A stretch of DNA of 64,000 nucleotides from Psychrobacillus lasiicapitis (GTDB lineage Bacteria; Bacillota; Bacilli; Bacillales_A; Planococcaceae). Below the pieces are notes generated by a model that saw only the letters and a program-made list of their open reading frames with translations, was not told where the DNA came from and did no database searches. The stretch covers positions 43,659-107,658 of the forward strand of contig NZ_VDGH01000015.1 in assembly GCF_006861795.1 (NCBI RefSeq). The letters run 5' to 3'. The position numbers and the translations under genes are program-made. Positions within the stretch are counted from its first letter, which is position 1, and each line of letters starts with the position of its first letter. Positions 55,143 through 64,000 of this stretch are shown piece after piece.

Positions 55143-56279
55143 ATGAAATTCGAAGTAATGAGAGATAGTTTATTAGAGGGATTAAATGACGTGATGAAAG
55201 CAGTAAGTTCGAAAACAACTGTCCCAATATTAACTGGTCTTAAATTAGAAGTTTCACAAAAAGGACTCTATATCACGGGCAGTGATTCAGACATCACTAT
55301 TCAAACGTATATTCCGACAGAAAAAAATGGAGAACAAATTATTAAAGTAACAGAATCAGGAACTATAGTTCTACAAGCTCGAGTGTTCAATGAGATTGTA
55401 CGAAAACTACCTACTAACGAAGTGGAAATCGAAGTAACCAATCAATTTCAAACACATATTCGTTCAGGTAAATCAGAGTTTAACTTAATTGGTCTAGATG
55501 CATCTGAGTATCCATTGCTTCCTCAAATTGAAGAGGATCGCCAATTCTTTATTCCTTCTGATTTATTAAAATCAATTATTAGAGAAACGGTATTTGCTGT
55601 CTCTACTTCAGAAAGTCGCCCAGTACTAACAGGTGTTAATTGGCAAGTAAAAGAAGGAGAGCTTCACTGTGTAGCAACAGACAGCCATCGTTTGGCTAAA
55701 AGAAAAACAGCACTAAAAGATTTGCCTCAAGAAGAATATAGTGTTGTTATTCCTGGGAAAAGCTTAAATGAATTAAACAAAATATTAGAAGAAACGTCCT
55801 CTGAAGTAGCGATTGTTATGACACAACAACAAATACTGTTTAAAACAGGAGATGTGTTATTCTATTCAAGGTTGTTAGAAGGAAATTATCCTGATACGTC
55901 AAGGTTGATTCCAAATGAATATAAAACAACGATTTTAGTTAACGGAAAATCATTACTTCAAGCAATTGATCGAGCTTCTTTACTGGCGAGAGAAGAAAGA
56001 AATAATGTTGTTCGTTTTTCAACTATCGGTGACGGTTTTGTTGAAGTGTCCTCCAATTCACCTGAAATAGGAAATGTAGAAGAACAAATTCAAGCAGAAT
56101 CTATAGATGGTGAAGAGTTGAAACTTTCTTTTAGTGCAAAATATATGATGGATGCTTTAAAAGCAATCGATGGTCAAGACGTAAAAATCTTGTTCTCCGG
56201 AGCAATGAGACCTTTTGTACTAAAATCTGTTCACGATGATTCTATTTTGCAGCTTATATTACCGGTAAGAACTTATTAA
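55143..56279 (+). CDS. dnaN: DNA polymerase III sliding clamp (beta subunit)
   Basis: 378 residues: MKFEVMRDSLLEGLNDVMKAVSSKTTVPILTGLKLEV, SESRPVLTGVNWQV, ATDSHRLAKRK and the C-terminal MRPFVLKSVHDDSILQLILPVRTY. Complete. Tethers polymerase to DNA. ATG follows AGTGAGGTACAAAA. Ends at a terminator (56306-56337). Confidence 0.97.
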   Translation: MKFEVMRDSLLEGLNDVMKAVSSKTTVPILTGLKLEVSQKGLYITGSDSDITIQTYIPTEKNGEQIIKVTESGTIVLQARVFNEIVRKLPTNEVEIEVTNQFQTHIRSGKSEFNLIGLDASEYPLLPQIEEDRQFFIPSDLLKSIIRETVFAVSTSESRPVLTGVNWQVKEGELHCVATDSHRLAKRKTALKDLPQEEYSVVIPGKSLNELNKILEETSSEVAIVMTQQQILFKTGDVLFYSRLLEGNYPDTSRLIPNEYKTTILVNGKSLLQAIDRASLLAREERNNVVRFSTIGDGFVEVSSNSPEIGNVEEQIQAESIDGEELKLSFSAKYMMDALKAIDGQDVKILFSGAMRPFVLKSVHDDSILQLILPVRTY

Positions 56280-56603
56280 TTAAGTTGAAAAATTTAATAA
56301 TAAATGGGGATAGTCACTATCGTGGCTATCTTTTTTACGCTGGAGAAAATTATCAACAATGTGGATAACTTTGCATGTAACTAAACGGTTTATTTATACA
56401 GCTTAGTTTTGTAAAAAGTATCTGAAGTGGAATAGAGGAAATAGTTCACTAAACTAAGAGGTTACTTGTCGTAAGATTACAATGACTATTACGTATAAAA
56501 CTTCGAAAACAAGCTACATTGCAAACCATTTACACTTTTTTTTACTTATTCGGTTATTTGGAGTAAAATGAAGGGATAATGAAAATGAGAAGAGGTTGAA
56601 TTA
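56280..56603. other. Intergenic region between dnaN and yaaA
   Basis: Holds the dnaN terminator and one exact DnaA box (56360-56368, reverse). The remaining 230 bp should include the yaaA-recF promoter; no clear -35/-10 pair. Confidence 0.55.
56306..56337 (+). terminator. Terminator of dnaN
   Basis: GATAGTCAC pairs with GTGGCTATC around a 4-nt loop, followed by TTTTTT. Confidence 0.85.
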
Positions 56604-56834
56604 TTGTTGGAAGAGATTCGTTTTGACTCAGAATTTATTACACTTGGTCAACTATTGAAAATGACAGATGCAATAGATTCAGGTGGAATGGCCAAATGGT
56701 TTTTAAGTGAACATGCCGTTTACGTGAATGGTGAAGTAGAAGATCGAAGAGGCCGTAAGCTACGTCACAAAGACGTTGTAAATATTCCGGGGGTAGGAAG
56801 ATTCCAGATGATTGGACCAGAGAACGGGGATTAA
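56604..56834 (+). CDS. yaaA: S4-domain RNA-binding protein YaaA (RlbA)
   Basis: 76 residues: [57 protein letters not shown], an S4 fold. Conserved between dnaN and recF in Bacillus, possibly acting in ribosome assembly. TTG 56604 is the start, eight bases after AGAGG. recF starts one base after its stop. Confidence 0.95.
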   Translation: MLEEIRFDSEFITLGQLLKMTDAIDSGGMAKWFLSEHAVYVNGEVEDRRGRKLRHKDVVNIPGVGRFQMIGPENGD

Positions 56835-56835
56835 C

Positions 56836-57948
56836 ATGTATATTGAACGGTTAGAGTTAAAAGATTTCCGTAATTATGAATCAATTGAGTTGGACTTTTC
56901 CTCCAAAATAAATGTCTTTATCGGAGAAAATGCACAAGGGAAAACAAATTTGATGGAGTCCCTTTATGTGTTGTCGATGGCAAAATCCCACAGAACTTCC
57001 AATGACAAAGAATTGATACGTTGGGAAGCAGACTATGGTAAAATAAGAGGGGCTATTCAAAAAAAGTATGGTCATTTGCCTTTAGAATTAACGTTGTCAA
57101 AAAAAGGTAAAAAAGCGAAAGTTAATCACTTAGAACAAAAAAAACTAAGTAATTATATCGGGCAGCTAAATGTCGTCATGTTTGCCCCGGAAGATTTGTA
57201 CTTAGTAAAAGGAAGTCCACAAGTTAGAAGGCGGTTTCTGGATATGGAAATCGGCCAAATTTCCCCTGTTTATTTACATGATTTACTTCAATTCCAAAAG
57301 ATATTAAAACAACGAAATCATATATTAAAACAAAATCAAGGGAAACCTTTTCTTAAGGATGTTATGTTTGATGTGTATACGGAACAATATATAGATGCTG
57401 CAGTGAAAGTAATCCAAAAAAGATTTCAATTTATGGATTTACTGCAAAAGTGGGCAGAACCAATCCATTTTGGTATATCTAGAGGTTTAGAAAAGTTGAC
57501 CGTTTCATATAATTCCACTTCTGGCATTAAAGCAGATTGGACAGAGAACGAGATGAAAGAACATCTTGAAAAAAAAATAACAGATAATCAAAAAAGAGAA
57601 CTTGATCGTGGAGTGACCTTAACAGGTCCGCATCGAGATGATCTTCAATTTTTCGTTAATGATTATGATGTTCAAATATATGGATCACAAGGCCAACAAC
57701 GAACAACGGCTTTGTCTTTAAAATTAGCTGAAATCGAATTGATAAAACAGGAGGTAGGTGAAGCTCCTGTTTTATTGCTGGATGACGTTCTATCAGAATT
57801 AGATGACTATAGACAATCGCATTTGTTAAATACGATTCAAGGTGATGTCCAAACGTTTGTTACAACTACAAGTGTAGAAGGCATTGCACATGATACGATT
57901 CAACATGCAAAAATGTTTCATGTGGAACAAGGAGCAGTTATCGATTAA
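56836..57948 (+). CDS. recF: DNA replication and repair protein RecF
   Basis: 370 residues: [53 protein letters not shown] (Walker A), [21 protein letters not shown] (signature) and [16 protein letters not shown] (Walker B). Loads RecA on gapped DNA. ATG 56836 sits one base after the yaaA stop. A degenerate parS lies near the 3' end (57914-57929). Confidence 0.97.
   Translation: MYIERLELKDFRNYESIELDFSSKINVFIGENAQGKTNLMESLYVLSMAKSHRTSNDKELIRWEADYGKIRGAIQKKYGHLPLELTLSKKGKKAKVNHLEQKKLSNYIGQLNVVMFAPEDLYLVKGSPQVRRRFLDMEIGQISPVYLHDLLQFQKILKQRNHILKQNQGKPFLKDVMFDVYTEQYIDAAVKVIQKRFQFMDLLQKWAEPIHFGISRGLEKLTVSYNSTSGIKADWTENEMKEHLEKKITDNQKRELDRGVTLTGPHRDDLQFFVNDYDVQIYGSQGQQRTTALSLKLAEIELIKQEVGEAPVLLLDDVLSELDDYRQSHLLNTIQGDVQTFVTTTSVEGIAHDTIQHAKMFHVEQGAVID
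57914..57929. promoter_or_regulatory. Degenerate parS-like site in recF
   Basis: TGTTTCATGTGGAACA differs from the parS consensus by one base in the central CACGTG (CATGTG), which breaks the palindrome core. Binding may be weak or absent. Confidence 0.5.
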
Positions 57949-58004
57949 TAAAAATTATACTTTTAAAGACATGAGTCACCATTATTGAAGTGATGAAAGA
58001 GTAG

Positions 58005-59942
<1,938 letters not shown>

Positions 59943-59969
59943 GAATGTGTGTGACTGGAGGTCTTTAGG

Positions 59970-62474
59970 ATGTCAGAAATACCGAATAAAGGTGTCAAGG
60001 GGATCAATATTAGTACAGAAATGAGAACCTCATTTCTAGACTATGCGATGAGTGTTATTGTATCCCGTGCCTTACCAGACGTACGTGACGGGCTAAAGCC
60101 TGTACATCGTCGAATTTTATATGGTATGCAAGAGTTGGGGAATACACCTGATAAACCTCATAAAAAATCAGCTCGTATTGTAGGAGACGTAATGGGGAAA
60201 TACCATCCACATGGTGACTCCTCAATTTACGAAGCAATGGTACGTATGGCACAGCATTGGAGCTACCGCTATATGTTAGTAGATGGACATGGTAACTTTG
60301 GTTCGGTTGATGGTGATGGAGCAGCTGCAATGCGTTACACCGAATCTAGAATGTCTAAAATTGCGATGGAGTTATTGCGTGATATTAATAAAAACACAAT
60401 AGATTACAAAGATAACTATGATGGACAGGAAAAAGAGCCTGTTGTATTACCAAGTAGATTTCCTAACTTGCTTGTAAATGGAGCTTCTGGGATTGCAGTT
60501 GGTATGGCAACGAATATTCCTTCTCATAATTTAGGAGAAGTAATTGATGGAGTTTTAGCATTGTCTGAAAATCCTGCGATTACGATAGAGGAATTGATGG
60601 GAATAATCCCAGGTCCAGACTTTCCAACAGGCGGTATTATTTTAGGGAAAAGTGGTATTCGTCGTGCATTCGAAACGGGTAGAGGTTCTATACTAATTCG
60701 TGCAAAAGTCGAAATTGAACAAAAAGCTAGCGGTAAAGAAGTAATTATCGTTACAGAGTTACCATATCAAGTAAATAAGGCTCGTTTAATAGAAAAAATT
60801 GCAGAATTAGTTCGTGATAAAAAAATTGATGGAATTACACATTTAGCAGATGAATCTGATCGTAACGGTATGCGAATTGTTATTGAAGTAAGAAAAGATG
60901 CAAACTCCCACGTACTTTTAAATAATTTGTATAAACAAACGGCATTACAATCTAGTTTTGGCGTTAATATGCTAGCCCTTGTAGATAACCAACCAAAAGT
61001 ATTAAACATAAAAGAAATGCTTTATTATTACTTAGAACATCAAAAAGTGGTTATCCGTCGTCGTACACAATATGAATTGAATAAAGCGGAAGATCGAGCT
61101 CATATTTTAGAAGGTTTACGAATTGCTTTAGATCATATTGACGAAATCATTGCTTTAATTCGTGCATCTCGAACAGGAGAAGAAGCGAAAAATGGCTTGA
61201 TGGAGAAATTTAATTTATCTGAACGCCAGGCCCAAGCAATTTTAGATATGCGTTTACAACGTTTAACGGGCTTAGAAAGAGATAAGATTGAAGAGGAGTA
61301 TACAGCTTTAGTTAAACTAATCGAAGAACTAAAATTCATCTTAGCAAATGAGTATCGAGTAGTTGAGATTATACGAGAAGAAATTACAGAAATTAAAGAT
61401 CGTTATGCAGATAAGCGCCGAACTGAAATTGTTGCCGGTGGAGCAGAAGTTTTAGAAGACGAAGATTTAATACCTGTAGAAAACTCCGTACTTACTTTGA
61501 CAAATAAAGGGTACATCAAACGATTGCCTGCTAATACGTATAAGAGTCAAAAACGTGGTGGTCGAGGAGTTCAAGGGATGGGTACAAACGAAGATGATTT
61601 TGTAGAACATCTATTGTATACATCCACACACGATACTATTTTATTCTTTACGAATAAAGGTAAAGTTTTCCGTGCCAGAGGATTTGAAATACCTGAGTAC
61701 GGTCGAACAGCAAAAGGATTACCGCTTATTAACTTACTAGGTGTGGATAAAGATGAACAAGTTACAGCAATGATTCCAATGGCATCCTTTGAAGAAGATA
61801 GCTATTTCATTTTTACGACAAAGCATGGTGTAACCAAACGTACACCTGTCTCTGGGTTTGCGCATATTCGAGCAAATGGTTTGATCGCCATTTCATTGCG
61901 TGAGGATGATGAATTGATTGCTGTTCGTTTGACGGATGGTAATAAACAAATAATCATTGGAACAAGGCAAGGTAAGCTAGTTCGATTTGAAGAAACTGAT
62001 ATACGCTCTATGGGTAGAACTGCCGGTGGGGTAAGAGGTATCCGTTTAAAAGACGATGACTATGTGGTAGGTATGGAAATTATAGAACCGGACCAAGAAA
62101 TATTAGTTGTTACAGAAAATGGCTATGGAAAACGTACACCGGAATCTGAGTATCGTTTACAAAGTCGCGGTGGTATGGGTGTGAAAACATGTCAAATTAC
62201 CGATAAGAACGGGCCTTTATCCGCTGTTAAGGCAGTAGATGGAACAGAAGATTTAATGTTAATTACGATAAATGGTATGCTCATTCGAATGGACGTAAAA
62301 GATATTTCTATAACGGGTAGAAGTACGCAAGGTGTCCGACTAATGAGACTTGCAGATGATGAGCTAATAGCTACCGTTGCAAAAGTTGAAAAAGAAGAGG
62401 ATGAAGATATAGAGGTAGAAGAAAATCCTTCTACTGATACGGAATCTTCCTCTACAGAAGAAATAAGTGAATAA
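59970..62474 (+). CDS. gyrA: DNA gyrase subunit A
   Basis: 834 residues: [37 protein letters not shown], the region [52 protein letters not shown] with the catalytic tyrosine, the GyrA-box [11 protein letters not shown] and the six-bladed C-terminal wrapping domain, ending in an acidic tail. The quinolone region has H-G-D-S at the usual place. Ends at a perfect terminator. Confidence 0.98.
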   Translation: MSEIPNKGVKGINISTEMRTSFLDYAMSVIVSRALPDVRDGLKPVHRRILYGMQELGNTPDKPHKKSARIVGDVMGKYHPHGDSSIYEAMVRMAQHWSYRYMLVDGHGNFGSVDGDGAAAMRYTESRMSKIAMELLRDINKNTIDYKDNYDGQEKEPVVLPSRFPNLLVNGASGIAVGMATNIPSHNLGEVIDGVLALSENPAITIEELMGIIPGPDFPTGGIILGKSGIRRAFETGRGSILIRAKVEIEQKASGKEVIIVTELPYQVNKARLIEKIAELVRDKKIDGITHLADESDRNGMRIVIEVRKDANSHVLLNNLYKQTALQSSFGVNMLALVDNQPKVLNIKEMLYYYLEHQKVVIRRRTQYELNKAEDRAHILEGLRIALDHIDEIIALIRASRTGEEAKNGLMEKFNLSERQAQAILDMRLQRLTGLERDKIEEEYTALVKLIEELKFILANEYRVVEIIREEITEIKDRYADKRRTEIVAGGAEVLEDEDLIPVENSVLTLTNKGYIKRLPANTYKSQKRGGRGVQGMGTNEDDFVEHLLYTSTHDTILFFTNKGKVFRARGFEIPEYGRTAKGLPLINLLGVDKDEQVTAMIPMASFEEDSYFIFTTKHGVTKRTPVSGFAHIRANGLIAISLREDDELIAVRLTDGNKQIIIGTRQGKLVRFEETDIRSMGRTAGGVRGIRLKDDDYVVGMEIIEPDQEILVVTENGYGKRTPESEYRLQSRGGMGVKTCQITDKNGPLSAVKAVDGTEDLMLITINGMLIRMDVKDISITGRSTQGVRLMRLADDELIATVAKVEKEEDEDIEVEENPSTDTESSSTEEISE

Positions 62475-62486
62475 GTAAATGAAAAC

Positions 62487-62518
62487 ACTCTTAAACAAAT
62501 TTGTTTAAGAGTGTTTTT
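62487..62518 (+). terminator. Terminator of gyrA
   Basis: A near-perfect palindrome AACACTCTTAAACAAATTTG and its complement, ending in GTGTTTTT. Confidence 0.93.
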
Positions 62519-62586
62519 CATACATATACAGTAACCAATAATATTTAGTATAATTAAAGAAACATTTAGAAAAAGGAGGGAATGGA

Positions 62587-63693
62587 ATGTACCAGGCTTT
62601 AGAAAAGTTAGAGGAATTGAGATTGGGAAGTGTCCTTGCTGAAGATATTTTGGTTAATACAAAAAACCCCATTATTCGAAAGGACACGAAAATAACAAGA
62701 GAGCATATTCAAGTGTTACGTGCCTTTAATGTTAAGAAAGTACCTATAATAATAGAAAATGTATTTGGTAGAACGGAAGAAGAAATAAATAAATTAAACG
62801 AAGAGCAAGTAAATACTATACAAAATAAAGATGAACCGGCTATCCAAACAAATTTTATAAAACTATACAATGATGCGATAAATAGTTTTTATAAAGAATT
62901 TTCTTCTTGGGAAGCTGGGATAAAAGTAGATTTAGCGAAATTACGCAATATAATTATGCCCTTAGTTGAAAGGGCTATGGACGACAAAAAAATCTTTTCT
63001 TACTTAAATAGTCTTTCTTCTATAGATAACTATATTGCCCATCATTCGATTGCTGTTGGTATAATAGCGGGTGCAATAGCAAAAAAAATGAACTATCCAT
63101 CAGGAATGATTAAGCAAATAGCAACTGCCGGTTTGTTAGCAGATATAGGAATGGCAAAAGTGGATGTGAAGATTAGAGCGAAAAAGTCCTATTTAACTGA
63201 AGCCGATTTTTCAGAGATTAAAAAACATACTATATATAGCTTAAAAATGATACAAGATTCTCCTCTATTGAAATCAGAACTGAAGCTAGCAATCTTTCAG
63301 CATCACGAGCGTTTAGATGGCAGTGGTTATCCAAAAGGAGAAAAATTGGACAAAATATCGGTTTACTCTCAAATAATAGCTGTAGCAGATGTTTACCATG
63401 CCATGACATCTGAACGTGTTTATCGTGCGAAGAGCTCCTCATTCAAAGTATTAGAGATGATAAAAGAAGAAGAGTTTGGCAAATATAATATCGAAGCCGT
63501 TCATGCGTTAATTTCACTTGTGGGTGATTTGCCGATCTCCACTTGTGTAAACTTGTCAGATGGAAGTACAGGAGAAGTAGTATTTTCTCATAGAGATTCC
63601 CCAATGAGACCTATGATTCGTTTAACAGAAACTGGTCAAATAATTGACTTAGCTGCTAAAAGATCTTTGTACATAGAGAGTATTATAGAATGA
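62587..63693 (+). CDS. HD-GYP-like protein with an altered HD motif
   Basis: 368 residues: an N-terminal region of unknown fold (1-110) and an HD-GYP domain with HHSIAV (152-157), HTIYS (214), FQHHERLDGSGYP (238-249) and IIAVADVYHAM (263-273). The defining HD dipeptide, expected as LLHDIG, reads LLADIG (Ala185-Asp186), so one metal ligand is missing. It may be a weak or inactive c-di-GMP phosphodiesterase or a binding protein. Placed between gyrA and the first rRNA operon. ATG follows AAAAAGGAGGGAATGGA. Confidence 0.85.
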   Translation: MYQALEKLEELRLGSVLAEDILVNTKNPIIRKDTKITREHIQVLRAFNVKKVPIIIENVFGRTEEEINKLNEEQVNTIQNKDEPAIQTNFIKLYNDAINSFYKEFSSWEAGIKVDLAKLRNIIMPLVERAMDDKKIFSYLNSLSSIDNYIAHHSIAVGIIAGAIAKKMNYPSGMIKQIATAGLLADIGMAKVDVKIRAKKSYLTEADFSEIKKHTIYSLKMIQDSPLLKSELKLAIFQHHERLDGSGYPKGEKLDKISVYSQIIAVADVYHAMTSERVYRAKSSSFKVLEMIKEEEFGKYNIEAVHALISLVGDLPISTCVNLSDGSTGEVVFSHRDSPMRPMIRLTETGQIIDLAAKRSLYIESIIE

Positions 63694-63702
63694 CTTAAAA
63701 AT

Positions 63703-63759
63703 AACTCTTTCCTTATTTCTGCCTTATTTCTAGCTGAAAAGGAAAGAGTTTAATTTTTT
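63703..63759 (+). terminator. Terminator after the HD-GYP-like gene
   Basis: ACTCTTTCC pairs with GGAAAGAGT across a loop of about 30 nt, then TTTAATTTTTTT. It insulates the rRNA promoter. Confidence 0.72.
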
Positions 63760-63771
63760 TAGATTAAAGTG

Positions 63772-63800
63772 TTGACATATATGCGGAACCTTGATATTAT
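63772..63800 (+). promoter_or_regulatory. rRNA operon promoter
   Basis: TTGACA (63772-63777), 17 bp, TATTAT (63795-63800): a strong sigma-A promoter followed by about 160 bp of leader before the 16S start. Only one promoter is visible. Confidence 0.88.
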
Positions 63801-63960
63801 ATAGAAGTCGTCAAAACGAGACAACAACATGAACATTGAAAACTGAACATGCAAAACGTTAAGATATAGCTTTTCAGATTAACTTGTTAGTCTGATAGCA
63901 AAACAATTATGACATCATTTAATGATGATGCCAGCAAAACAAAATGAGCTTTTTAAGTTC

Positions 63961-64000
63961 TCTATTATGGAGAGTTTGATCCTGGCTCAGGACGAACGCT
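63961..64000 (+). rRNA. rrs: 16S ribosomal RNA, 5' end only
   Basis: GGAGAGTTTGATCCTGGCTCAGGACGAACGCT is the universal 5' start of bacterial 16S rRNA. The mature end is within a few bases of 63961; the gene continues beyond the window. Confidence 0.95.

Overview
The window is chromosomal DNA of a low-GC, endospore-forming member of the Bacillales and covers the replication origin. The gene order from htrA-walJIHKR through purA, dnaC, rplI, gdpP, rpsR-ssb-rpsF, ychF, yyaC, parB-parA, noc, rsmG, mnmG, mnmE, jag, yidC, rnpA and rpmH to dnaA-dnaN-yaaA-recF-gyrB-gyrA and a 16S rRNA gene is the classic Bacillus origin layout. noc, yyaC, SpoIIIJ-type YidC, Jag and a YaaH-like spore hydrolase point to a spore former. 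A Planococcaceae-like genus (Lysinibacillus or Psychrobacillus type) is my best guess, but the genus is not proven here.

Region by region. 1-19 kb is an accessory arm. It holds a lysine-riboswitch-controlled amino-acid ABC transporter (cut by the window edge), an NCS1 permease, a LysM-GH18 spore hydrolase, an MFS transporter, a glutamate symporter with an adjacent GlnK/GlnL-type two-component system, GC-rich dispersed repeats, malate:quinone oxidoreductase, several small enzymes, a ClbS/DfsB-family pseudogene with two in-frame stops, and a GC-rich gltS downstream of a decayed gltT copy. 18.9-21.95 kb is a compact insert between rlmH and its probable original terminator. It is bounded by 19-bp copies of the rlmH 3' end and by 15-bp inward-facing inverted repeats, the layout of staphylococcal SCC elements, and carries a WYL regulator, a GyrI-like protein, a DoxX protein and an unrecognised protein. 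22.4-22.8 kb is a DnaA-box cluster. 22.8-53.1 kb is the conserved left arm of the origin, almost all on the minus strand. 53.1-55.1 kb is a bipartite oriC around dnaA. 55.1-64 kb is the right arm on the plus strand, ending at the promoter and first bases of a 16S rRNA gene.

How it fits together: transcription diverges from oriC, so core genes are co-directional with replication. ParA, ParB and Noc are present with two good parS sites and one degraded site. WalRK with WalH, WalI and WalJ is followed by a LysM-G5-M23 cell-wall hydrolase. In the accessory arm, glutamate uptake is the recurrent theme: gltT has a GlnL-type triple operator and a cre site, and the same promoter architecture survives in front of the gltT remnant upstream of gltS.

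All family assignments rest on reading motifs and gene order by eye; no database search was run.
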